From positions 1 through 7,949 of the forward strand of contig JAJZFF010000309.1 in assembly GCA_021805485.1 (NCBI GenBank): a stretch of DNA of 7,949 nt, written 5' to 3'. Below the pieces are notes generated by a model, which worked only from the letters and a program-made list of their open reading frames with translations, made no database searches and was not told the DNA's origin. Shown here in pieces: positions 1 to 7,413 of the stretch. Within the stretch, counting starts at the first letter, position 1. Each line of letters starts with the position of its first letter. The translations under genes were made by a program, and so were the position numbers. Source of the stretch: Pseudomonadota bacterium (lineage in GTDB: Bacteria > Pseudomonadota > Alphaproteobacteria > Acetobacterales > Acetobacteraceae).

Positions 1-572
1 CGCGGCCGCCGGGGCATCACGCCGAGCCGAATCGTGCCATGGGCTTCTGCCTGTTCGCCAATGCCGCGATCGCCGCGCATCATGCCCGCGCCCATGGTCT
101 GAAGCGCGTTGCCGTGGTCGATTTCGACGTCCATCATGGCAACGGCACCCAGGCGATGTTCGAGACGGATGCCGACCTGTTCTATGCCTCGTCGCACCAG
201 TATCCATGCTATCCGGGGACCGGCCGCCCTTCCGAGCGCGGGGTTGCCGGCAACATCGTCAACGCCGCGCTGCCGCCCGGCTCCGGCTCGGCGGAGTTCC
301 GCGCCGCCTGGCAGGACACGCTGATCCCCGCACTCGAGCGCTTCGCGCCGGAACTGCTCATCATCTCCGCCGGCTTCGATGCCCACCGGTTCGATCCGCT
401 CGCCGAACTCAACGTCGAAACCGCCGATTTCGCCTGGCTGACCGAGGCGCTTGTGCGCGTCGCCGACCGGCATTGCGGTGGCAAGGTGGTTTCCCTGCTC
501 GAGGGCGGCTACGATCTCGAGGCGCTCGCCGCTGGCACCGCCGCCCATGTCCGCGCCTTGATGCGGCACTGA
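1..572 (+). CDS. Histone deacetylase family (class II-like) hydrolase, 5' truncated
   Basis: The reading frame is open from the window edge (first full codon at 3), so the start lies upstream. The visible 189 residues are the C-terminal part of an arginase-fold, zinc-dependent deacetylase; full members are about 300-370 residues. The fragment opens with RPPGHHA, which carries the paired active-site histidines, and continues MGFCLF. Counting from the Met at 39, the zinc ligands are D30 and H32 in DFDVHHGNG and D114 in SAGFDAH. The transition-state tyrosine is Y158 in EGGYD. All catalytic residues in view are intact, so it should be active. Bacterial relatives remove acetyl groups from acetylated polyamines, lysines or other small amides; the substrate cannot be read from sequence. 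It lies 38 nt upstream of xseB on the same strand, an arrangement I recall from other alphaproteobacteria. Family call is firm; substrate is unknown. Confidence 0.93.
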   Translation, partial: RPPGHHAEPNRAMGFCLFANAAIAAHHARAHGLKRVAVVDFDVHHGNGTQAMFETDADLFYASSHQYPCYPGTGRPSERGVAGNIVNAALPPGSGSAEFRAAWQDTLIPALERFAPELLIISAGFDAHRFDPLAELNVETADFAWLTEALVRVADRHCGGKVVSLLEGGYDLEALAAGTAAHVRALMRH

Positions 573-610
573 TCCGGCGCTATCGCGGGCTAAACTTGGG
601 AGTTTCGATC

Positions 611-877
611 ATGGCCGCAGCCAAGCCGGACGCCGGTGCCCCGGAGTCGGGACCGGACATCGACAAGTTGTCCTTTGAGGACGCCCTGGCCGAGCTCGAG
701 CGCATCGTGCGCGGGCTTGAAACCGGGCAGCAGAAGCTTGAGGACGCGATCGCCGCGTATGAGCGCGGCAGCCGCCTCAAGCAGCATTGCGAGGCGCGGC
801 TGGCCGAGGCCGAGAGCCGCGTGCAGTCGATCGTCGCCCGCGCCGATGGCTCCCTTGCCCTGAAGGATGACCAATGA
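611..877 (+). CDS. xseB: Exodeoxyribonuclease VII small subunit
   Basis: This 88-residue protein is the small subunit of exonuclease VII, a cytoplasmic nuclease that degrades single-stranded DNA from both ends together with XseA (not in this window). The family core spans about residues 18-75: LSFEDALAELERIVRGLE, then the LEDAIAAYERG segment and a Cys- and Glu-rich helix ending in AEAESRVQ. This is the usual helical-hairpin pattern and length. The first 17 residues are a Pro/Ala/Gly-rich, probably disordered extension. I chose ATG 611 because GGGAG at 598-602 is 8 nt upstream and the family homology starts soon after; the frame is open further upstream but reads as an off-frame shadow of the deacetylase gene. 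The stop overlaps the ispA start (ATGA, 874-877), implying translational coupling. Confidence 0.93.
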   Translation: MAAAKPDAGAPESGPDIDKLSFEDALAELERIVRGLETGQQKLEDAIAAYERGSRLKQHCEARLAEAESRVQSIVARADGSLALKDDQ

Positions 878-1779
878 CCGCCACAGAGTCCGACGCCGCA
901 CTCGCCGCCGCCCTCAGTGACGCCGCTGCCCTGATCGAGACCGAACTCGACGTCCTGCTCACACTGCCGGAGGGCGAGGAACGTCCACTGGTCGAGGCGA
1001 TGCGATACGCCGTGCTCGGCGGCGGCAAGCGGATGCGCGGCTTCCTCGTCATCGAGACGGCTCGGCTGTTTTCGGTCAACATCACCTGCGCGGTGCGCGT
1101 TGCCGCCGCGGTCGAGATGCTGCACGCCTATTCGCTGGTGCATGACGACCTGCCGGCGATGGACGATGACGATCTGCGCCGTGGCAAACCGTCCTGCCAC
1201 AAGGCCTTCGACGAGGCGACCGCGATCCTCGCCGGCGATGCGCTGCAGACCCGCGCCTTCGAGGTGCTGGCCGAGCCGGACACCCATTCCGATCCCGAGG
1301 TGCGCTGCGAACTTGTGCTGGCCCTCGCGGCCGCCTCCGGCGCGCGCGGCATGGTCGGCGGCCAGATGATCGACATTGTCTCGGAAGGACGGCAGCTCGA
1401 ACCGCCTGTGATCACCCGCCTGCAGGCGCTCAAGACCGGACGGCTGATCCAGTTCAGCGCCGAGGCTGGTGCCATTCTCGGTCGCGCACCGGGCCCGCAG
1501 CGGCATCATATTGCGGGATACGGCCGGGATCTCGGCGCCGCTTTCCAGATCGCCGACGACATTCTCGACGAGGAAGGCTCGGATGCCAGCCTGGGCAAGA
1601 CCGCCGGCAAGGACGCAGCCCAGGGCAAGGCGACGATGGTCGCGGTGATGGGGATTGAACGCGCGCGCACCCACGCCGCGCATCTCGCGAGCCAGGCCGC
1701 CGCCTATCTCGACAGTTTCGGCACGAAGGCCGATCTGCTTCGCGCGCTGGCCGCCTTCACGGTCAACCGCCGGAACTGA
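874..1779 (+). CDS. ispA: Farnesyl diphosphate synthase (short-chain polyprenyl synthetase)
   Basis: This 301-residue, all-helical isoprenyl diphosphate synthase condenses IPP with DMAPP and then GPP to give the C15 precursor of ubiquinone side chains, undecaprenyl phosphate and hopanoids. Visible motifs in order: GGGKRMR (49-55, IPP binding); the first Asp-rich motif DDLPAMD (91-97), of the bacterial DDxxxxD type and preceded by HAYSLVH; GDALQTRAFEVL (121-132); KTGRLIQFSAEAGA (187-200); and the second Asp-rich motif DDILD (228-232) followed by GKTAGKD. Tyr86, five residues before the first motif, fits a farnesyl chain-length stop, but CrtE-type geranylgeranyl synthases share this layout, so C20 product is the alternative. 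Length is typical. Its start overlaps the xseB stop by 4 nt. The TGA lies in the loop of a perfect hairpin (1767-1786), and the next gene is a glycosyltransferase instead of dxs. Confidence 0.94.
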   Translation: MTATESDAALAAALSDAAALIETELDVLLTLPEGEERPLVEAMRYAVLGGGKRMRGFLVIETARLFSVNITCAVRVAAAVEMLHAYSLVHDDLPAMDDDDLRRGKPSCHKAFDEATAILAGDALQTRAFEVLAEPDTHSDPEVRCELVLALAAASGARGMVGGQMIDIVSEGRQLEPPVITRLQALKTGRLIQFSAEAGAILGRAPGPQRHHIAGYGRDLGAAFQIADDILDEEGSDASLGKTAGKDAAQGKATMVAVMGIERARTHAAHLASQAAAYLDSFGTKADLLRALAAFTVNRRN

Positions 1780-1786
1780 CCGGCGG
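1767..1786 (+). promoter_or_regulatory. Perfect 7-bp stem-loop spanning the ispA stop, next to the glycosyltransferase start
   Basis: CCGCCGG (1767-1773) pairs perfectly with CCGGCGG (1780-1786); the 6-nt loop AACTGA ends with the ispA stop codon. The 3' arm contains the only purine-rich stretch (GGCGG) ahead of the glycosyltransferase ATG at 1790. The hairpin could therefore mask that start until ribosomes finishing ispA open it, or it could slow or partly end transcription. There is no T-tract, so a classic intrinsic terminator is unlikely. The structure is certain as sequence; its function is inference. Confidence 0.4.
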
Positions 1787-1789
1787 CCG

Positions 1790-2752
1790 ATGCGCGTCGT
1801 CATCGCCAGCCGGATCCTGAACGAGGAGGACATCGTCGAGGCCTTCGTGCGGCACAACGCCACCTTCGCCGACCACATGCTCTTTCTCGACAATGGCAGC
1901 ACCGACCGCACTCTGACCATCCTGCGGGCGCTGCGCGACGAGGGCGTGCCGCTCTCGGTGTTTCAGGCCCGCGCAGTCGGTTTCGACGAGGCGCGGGTGA
2001 ATTCCTGGCTCTACGAAACCGCCGACGGGCTGTACCACCCGGACTGGGTGGCGTTTCTCGATGTCGACGAATTCATCGTCGCGGGTGAGGGTGGGCTGGG
2101 AAGCGCACTTGCCGCGACCGTGGCGGACGCGGTGACGGTGCCGCTCGTGCATTATTTTGACACCGTGGACGACGATCCAGCCGAACCGGTCGTCCCAAGG
2201 CGGATGCGCTGGCGCGCGCGGCAGACGCCGCCGGTGCCGAAGGTCATCGTGCGTGGCGGCTTCGGCGCGCGCTGTGCGATCGCACCCGGCAATCATGGTG
2301 CGTCGGTCGATGGCGTTGCGCTGCCGCAATTCGGCCTGCCCGAGGCCGCACTCGCGCATTATCCCCGCCGCTCCGGCTGGCACGACTTGCAGAAATGCGG
2401 GATCGGCTGGCTGAAGGTGCTGGCGGCCGGCACGGCTGCGCTGCAAAACCGCTATTCGGAACACTATCAGGGGCCGTTCGAGCGTTTGCGCGATGCTCCT
2501 GTGAGCCTGATCGGCGACCCGGCCTATCTCGCCCTGCCCGTGGACCCGGCGCGGATGGTGTTCGACCCGATCGACTATCGCGGTGGCGAGCTGCGCCATA
2601 CGGTGCCGTCCGCACCGGCGATGCGCGCGCTCGCGGCGGCGCTGCACCATGCCGAGGCGCTGGCCCGTGCCCATGGCCGCCTGCTCGACGAGTCGGCCGA
2701 GGCGCGCGGCCTGGTCGCGCGATGGAACGCGGAGCGCGAATTCCTGTTCTGA
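1790..2752 (+). CDS. Glycosyltransferase family 2-like (GT-A fold) protein
   Basis: This 320-residue protein looks like a cytoplasmic GT-A glycosyltransferase of the Glyco_tranf_2_4 / GT92-like type. It starts with a beta strand and RILNEED (8-14), followed by LFLDNGSTDRT (31-41), the nucleotide-sugar fold signature. AFLDVDEF (88-95) supplies the metal-binding DxD (D91, D93). C-terminal landmarks are APGNHG (165-170), AHYPRRS (189-195) and QKCGIGW (201-207), resembling the HY-x-RS region of GT92-like enzymes. No membrane segment or signal peptide is evident. The frame is open upstream to 1655, but ATG 1790 is chosen because the fold begins immediately and the upstream stretch is a shadow of ispA. 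The Shine-Dalgarno is weak and sits in the hairpin at 1767-1786; the gap to ispA is 10 nt. The sugar donor and acceptor cannot be told; cell-surface glycan synthesis is a guess. Confidence 0.83.
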   Translation: MRVVIASRILNEEDIVEAFVRHNATFADHMLFLDNGSTDRTLTILRALRDEGVPLSVFQARAVGFDEARVNSWLYETADGLYHPDWVAFLDVDEFIVAGEGGLGSALAATVADAVTVPLVHYFDTVDDDPAEPVVPRRMRWRARQTPPVPKVIVRGGFGARCAIAPGNHGASVDGVALPQFGLPEAALAHYPRRSGWHDLQKCGIGWLKVLAAGTAALQNRYSEHYQGPFERLRDAPVSLIGDPAYLALPVDPARMVFDPIDYRGGELRHTVPSAPAMRALAAALHHAEALARAHGRLLDESAEARGLVARWNAEREFLF

Positions 2753-2784
2753 CCGGGGCCGCGGCGACCGGCATGGAGGGCGGC

Positions 2785-3402
2785 ATGGACCATGAGGCAA
2801 GGGGTGGAGCGGGACGCCGGCGCATGGATCGCGACCGTCTTGCCGCGTTCAGCGACGGGGTGCTCGCGATCATCATCACGGTGATGGTGCTTGAGCTGAA
2901 GACGCCGGCCGGCCCCGGCCTCGCCGCGCTTTCCGCCAGCCTGCCGACGCTCGCCGGCTACGTGCTGAGCTTTCTCTATGTCGCGATCTACTGGAACAAC
3001 CACCACCATTTCTTCCAACTCGTCGAGCGGGTGAATGGCACGATCCTCTGGGCCAACATCCATCTGCTGTTCTGGCTGTCGCTGATCCCCTTCGCCACTG
3101 GCTGGCTCGGCGAATATCCGACCGCGTCGGGGCCGGCGGCTCTGTACGGCTTCGCGCTGCTGATGCCGGCGATCGCCTGGAAGATCATGCAGGCGGCGAT
3201 CATCCGCGCGCAGGGGCCGGACTCGCCGCTGGCGACGGCGCTGGGGCGCGATATCAAGGGCCTCGTCTCGCCGCCGCTCTACCTCGCCGGGCTGATCCTC
3301 GCCTTCGTCTCGCCGTTCATCGCGGATGCGCTTTACACGTTGGTCGCCCTGCTGTGGTGCGTCCCGGACCGGCGGATCGAGGCGCTGTTCGACGGGCGCT
3401 GA
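2785..3402 (+). CDS. TMEM175 family (DUF1211) potassium channel-like membrane protein
   Basis: This 205-residue integral inner-membrane protein matches bacterial TMEM175 channels, which assemble as tetramers of six-helix subunits and conduct K+. The family signature R-x3-FSD is R18 to D24 (RLAAFSDGV) at the head of helix 1, followed by the hydrophobic IIITVMVLEL pore-lining stretch. WNNHHHFF (70-77) after helix 2 is also family-typical. Hydrophobic segments lie at about 24-38, 53-70, 89-107, 117-140, 161-181 and 182-193. Start choice: ATG 2785 has GGAGGG 4 nt upstream (close spacing); ATG 2824 would give 192 residues and still keep the signature, and ATG 2773 is also in frame. It lies 32 nt after the glycosyltransferase, probably in one transcript, and converges on the acyl-CoA ligase gene. 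Channel activity is inferred from the family. Confidence 0.88.
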   Translation: MDHEARGGAGRRRMDRDRLAAFSDGVLAIIITVMVLELKTPAGPGLAALSASLPTLAGYVLSFLYVAIYWNNHHHFFQLVERVNGTILWANIHLLFWLSLIPFATGWLGEYPTASGPAALYGFALLMPAIAWKIMQAAIIRAQGPDSPLATALGRDIKGLVSPPLYLAGLILAFVSPFIADALYTLVALLWCVPDRRIEALFDGR

Positions 3403-3407
3403 GCGCC
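3395..3407. terminator. Short hairpin between convergent genes, weak terminator candidate
   Basis: GGCGC (3395-3399) and GCGCC (3403-3407) form a perfect 5-bp stem whose 3-nt loop is the TGA stop of the TMEM175-like gene. The convergent acyl-CoA ligase stop is at 3415-3417, so the two genes share a 12-bp gap and this hairpin would form in both transcripts. No T-tract follows on either strand, so factor-dependent termination or simple chance remains possible. Confidence 0.22.
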
Positions 3408-3414
3408 GCGCCGT

Positions 3415-5040
3415 TCAGCCCGCCCGCGCGCGCTCGCGCAGCACGTATTTCTGGATCTTGCCGGTCGAGGTTTTCGGCAATTCGCTGAACACGATTCGCT
3501 TCGGCGCTTTGAAATGGGCCATGTTCTGCCGGCAGAAGGCGATGATGTCCTCCGCCGTCGCGGTCATCTCCGGCCGCAGCACCACGAAAGCGCAGGGCAC
3601 TTCGCCCCATTTCTCGTCCGGCGCGGCCACCACCGCCGCCTCCAGCACCGCAGGATGGCGATAGAGCACGGTCTCGATCTCGATCGTCGAGATGTTCTCT
3701 CCGCCGGAGATGATGATATCCTTCGAACGGTCCTTGAGCTCGATATAGCCGTCCGGGTGCATCACGCCGAGATCGCCGGTCGCGAACCAGCCGCCGGCGA
3801 ATGATTTTTCTGTCGCCGCCGCGTCTTTCAGATAGCCCATCATGACGATGTTGCCGCGCAGGAACACCTCGCCCATCGTCGTCCCGTCGGCCGGCACCGG
3901 CGCGCGGGTGGCCGGGTCGGCGACCATCGCCCCTTCCTCGACCGCGTAGGTCACGCCCTGCCGAGCCCGCAGCGCCGCGCGCTCCGCAGCATGGCGGCCG
4001 TTCCAGTCCTCTTGCCAGGCGCAGTAAGTCACCGGGCCGTAGGTTTCGGTCAGCCCATAGACATGGGTGAGATCGACGCCGAGCCCTTCCATCGCCTCGA
4101 TCACGGCGGCCGGCGGCGGCGCGCCGGCGGTCATCATCGCGACGCCGCGCCCGGCATAGACGGCACGCTGCGCTTCCGGCGCGTTGATCATCATGTTCAT
4201 GATCACCGGGGCGCCGCAGAGATGCGTCACCCCATGACGCTCGACGGCGGCAGCGATATTCGCCGCGTCGATCCGCCGCAGGCAGACATGCGTTCCCGCC
4301 AGCGCGGTGATGGTCCAGGGGAAGCACCAGCCGTTGCAGTGGAACATCGGCAGCGTCCAGAGATAGACCGGATGCTGGCGCATGTTCCAGGTGATGGCGT
4401 TGCCGAGCCCGTTCAGATAGGCGCCGCGATGATGATACACGACGCCCTTGGGCTTGCCGGTGGTGCCCGAGGTGTAGTTCAGCGCGATCGCCGACCATTC
4501 GTCATCGGGGAAGCGCCACTCGAAATCCGGCGTGCCGGTGGCGAGAAAGGTCTCGTACTCCATCGTTCCCAGTCGGGCGCCGCCAGGTCCTTCGGGATCG
4601 TCGATATCGATCACCGGCGGCGCGGCATCGCCCAGTTCTGCCAGCGCCGCGCCGATCACGGGGGCGAATTCGGTATCGCTCAGCAGGAGCTTCGCCTCGC
4701 CGTGGCGCAGGATATAGGCGATGGTCGGGGCATCCAGCCTCGTGTTCAGCGTGTTCAGCACTGCCCCTGCCATGGCGATGCCGAAATGCGCCTCGACCAT
4801 TGCCGGGATGTTGGGCGCCATCACCGCGACGACGTCGCCCGGACCGATCCCCCGCGCCGCGAGTGCCGCGCCCAGCCGCTTGCAGCGATCAAAGGTTTCC
4901 GCCCAGCTCCGCCGGATCGAGCCGTGAACCACCGCCGTCCGCTCCGGCCAGACTTTCGCTGTCCGCGCGAGGAAGGACAGCGGCGAAAGCGCCTGGTAAT
5001 TCGCTTCGGTCTTATCTAGGCCGGTGATGAAATCGGTCAT
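3415..5040 (-). CDS. Fatty acyl-CoA synthetase (AMP-forming acid-CoA ligase)
   Basis: This 541-residue enzyme of the ANL adenylate-forming superfamily activates a carboxylic acid with ATP to an acyl-AMP and transfers it to CoA. Motifs in order: the phosphate loop YTSGTTGKPKG (189-199); PMFHCNGW (231-238), lining the acyl pocket; TAGAPPP (304-310); the adenine-binding YGLTETYGP (328-336); TGD (421-423); KDRSKD (436-441) with the ribose/hinge residues; ISGGENIS (444-451); and the C-terminal catalytic lysine K528 in LPKTSTGKIQK. The N-terminus (TEANYQALSPLSFL) resembles the plant AAE / bacterial medium-chain and DmdB-like branch, so a short- to medium-chain fatty acid or 3-methylthiopropionate-type substrate is likely but unproven. 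ATG 5040 is chosen because GAGGA (complement of 5048-5052) is 7 nt upstream; an in-frame ATG at 5109 lacks support. No beta-oxidation partner or regulator is adjacent. Confidence 0.92.
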   Translation of the reverse strand: MTDFITGLDKTEANYQALSPLSFLARTAKVWPERTAVVHGSIRRSWAETFDRCKRLGAALAARGIGPGDVVAVMAPNIPAMVEAHFGIAMAGAVLNTLNTRLDAPTIAYILRHGEAKLLLSDTEFAPVIGAALAELGDAAPPVIDIDDPEGPGGARLGTMEYETFLATGTPDFEWRFPDDEWSAIALNYTSGTTGKPKGVVYHHRGAYLNGLGNAITWNMRQHPVYLWTLPMFHCNGWCFPWTITALAGTHVCLRRIDAANIAAAVERHGVTHLCGAPVIMNMMINAPEAQRAVYAGRGVAMMTAGAPPPAAVIEAMEGLGVDLTHVYGLTETYGPVTYCAWQEDWNGRHAAERAALRARQGVTYAVEEGAMVADPATRAPVPADGTTMGEVFLRGNIVMMGYLKDAAATEKSFAGGWFATGDLGVMHPDGYIELKDRSKDIIISGGENISTIEIETVLYRHPAVLEAAVVAAPDEKWGEVPCAFVVLRPEMTATAEDIIAFCRQNMAHFKAPKRIVFSELPKTSTGKIQKYVLRERARAG

Positions 5041-5242
5041 GGTTGCGTCCTCGGCGTGATGTGGCGTTTCGTTGCGGCCAGGATACCAGCCGCCCCACGC
5101 GACCGCCATCCCGCCGGCGCGCGACGATGTGAACGAACGCGCCGCCTTCCGCGCTGGACTTCCGTGCGGCGCGCGCCAAGATCCGCACCACGCGGCAATG
5201 ACGCCCGCCGAAGCTGAATTCCGAGTTCAAGGAGTCGCGTTG
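5041..5242. promoter_or_regulatory. Divergent intergenic spacer with a 7-bp inverted repeat
   Basis: This 202-bp gap must hold the promoters of the minus-strand acyl-CoA ligase and the plus-strand exported protein. I could not identify convincing -35/-10 pairs on either strand. It contains an inverted repeat, CGGCGCG (5115-5121) and CGCGCCG (5138-5144), with a 16-bp spacer, a spacing close to two helical turns between half-sites and thus compatible with a dimeric repressor. It also contains the 10-bp palindrome GGCGCGCGCC (5168-5177). In such GC-rich DNA both may be chance. No gene is supported in it on either strand. Confidence 0.3.
5229..5234 (+). promoter_or_regulatory. Ribosome binding site that decides the start of the small exported protein
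   Basis: AAGGAG lies 8 nt before ATG 5243 and is the best Shine-Dalgarno match seen in the window. It fixes the start of the small gene at 5243 although the frame is open back to 5072, and the protein then begins directly with a signal peptide. Confidence 0.75.
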
Positions 5243-5800
5243 ATGAACCGCAAGATCCTGCCCCTTGCAGCCGCCGTGGTCGCATTGCCGGCCGTGGCGC
5301 TTGCCGCTCCGCCAGCTTTCGTGCCGGCGGAAATCGTTGTTGTTCCGGTTGCAATGGCACCGATGCCGGTCATGGCCATGCCGGCGATCCCAGTGGCTCT
5401 GATCCGCCAGATGAATGAGATGCAGCGCGCGATGCAGGTTCAGATGGTCGCCCTTGAGCAGTTTGCCGCCGCCCCGTTCGCCCCGACCCCGGCGATGGTC
5501 GGCCCGGCTGCCCTGCAGCGCGGCACCACCCGTATCACCATGGTCAGTTCGGATGGTCCCAGCGGCGTGTGCAGCGAGCAGATGGAGATCATGCCGGGAA
5601 GCAACGGTCGGATGCATGTCTTCGTCCGCCGCAGCGCCGGATGCACGCCTCAGGCCGCCGCCCTTCCTGGGCACCACCACGGGCCGCAAGCCCTTCATCC
5701 GCCTGCCCGAGCGCATCTGCCGCCGAATGCCTTGCCGCCGCCCTCGAAGGTAATCGAGGCGGATTACGCTGTTCCCGGGAGGGCGCGCGCCGAAGGCTGA
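5243..5800 (+). CDS. Small exported Met-rich protein of unknown function
   Basis: I do not recognise a named family. The 185-residue product begins with a clear Sec signal peptide: MNRK, a hydrophobic stretch (5-18) and a probable cleavage after ALA (19-21). The mature part is Met- and Pro-rich: Met at 38, 41, 44 and 46, then a likely amphipathic helix with Met at 57, 60, 64 and 68. A more conserved-looking segment follows, [10 protein letters not shown] (107-116) to VRRSAGC (128-134), where C110 and C134 could form a periplasmic disulfide; similar Cys-bounded segments occur, as I recall, in short exported proteins of alphaproteobacteria. From about residue 139 the frame loses normal codon bias: codons 5661-5723 all end in G/C in the neighbouring frame, so a frameshift is possible. 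The product would then end at TAA 5751-5753. The gene is divergent from the acyl-CoA ligase and 110 nt before guaB. Confidence 0.68.
   Translation: MNRKILPLAAAVVALPAVALAAPPAFVPAEIVVVPVAMAPMPVMAMPAIPVALIRQMNEMQRAMQVQMVALEQFAAAPFAPTPAMVGPAALQRGTTRITMVSSDGPSGVCSEQMEIMPGSNGRMHVFVRRSAGCTPQAAALPGHHHGPQALHPPARAHLPPNALPPPSKVIEADYAVPGRARAEG
5750..5767 (+). repeat. Perfect inverted repeat near the end of the small exported protein gene
   Basis: GTAATC (5750-5755) pairs with GATTAC (5762-5767) around a 6-nt loop. It is AT-containing in otherwise GC-rich DNA and is followed by the 8-bp palindrome TCCCGGGA (5773-5780). If the upstream frameshift is real, this repeat covers the true TAA stop (5751-5753) and would belong to the 3' untranslated region. 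Confidence 0.28.
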
Positions 5801-5806
5801 GCCTTC
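5792..5806 (+). repeat. Perfect hairpin with the annotated stop codon in its loop
   Basis: GAAGGC (5792-5797) and GCCTTC (5801-5806) form a perfect 6-bp stem with TGA, the annotated stop of the small exported protein gene, as the whole loop. It abuts the larger hairpin at 5806-5848. No T-tract follows. Confidence 0.35.
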
Positions 5807-5843
5807 AAGGGCCGGCGGTGCGCGGGCTGCCCTGCGCAGCCGG

Positions 5844-5848
<5 letters not shown>
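5806..5848 (+). terminator. 18-bp imperfect hairpin after the small exported protein gene
   Basis: Read by hand, 5806-5810 pairs with 5844-5848, 5812-5816 with 5839-5843, 5819-5823 with 5834-5838, and 5824-5826 with 5830-5832. Bulges are at 5811, 5817-5818 and 5833, and the loop is CTG. This gives 18 Watson-Crick pairs, mostly GC, starting just after the annotated stop. It could protect an mRNA 3' end, end transcription, or act as the alternative fold of the guaB leader. It is not followed by a T-tract, so a standard intrinsic terminator is doubtful. Confidence 0.42.
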
Positions 5849-7410
<1,562 letters not shown>

Positions 7411-7413
7411 GCC

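Noticed and set aside
39..41. ATG 39 as the true start of the deacetylase
   Set aside because: The frame continues upstream with RPPGHHA, an essential active-site motif, so this Met is internal and the gene begins before the window.
580..1920. Long open frame on the minus strand opposite xseB, ispA and the glycosyltransferase start
   Set aside because: It is antisense to strongly supported genes, its translation is Arg/Gly/His-rich without recognisable motifs, and such frames are common in GC-rich DNA.
2395..2784. N-terminal extension of the TMEM175-like protein over the glycosyltransferase gene
   Set aside because: The family signature begins near 2836, and the upstream part is an off-frame reading of the glycosyltransferase gene.
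1763..2800. Minus-strand open frame of 345 codons opposite the glycosyltransferase
   Set aside because: The plus strand shows NEED, DNGSTD and DxD motifs; the minus frame has no domain-like pattern.
3991..5019. Plus-strand open frame of 342 codons opposite the acyl-CoA ligase
   Set aside because: The minus strand carries all adenylate-forming motifs in order. The plus frame is a shadow rich in Arg, His and Gly.
5072..5242. Upstream start for the small exported protein
   Set aside because: The extension would bury the signal peptide inside the protein, and the strong AAGGAG lies directly before ATG 5243.
5672..5680. His-His-His in the small exported protein as a metal site
   Set aside because: It exists only in the annotated frame, where codon bias is lost; in the better-biased frame the same bases encode part of GTTTG.
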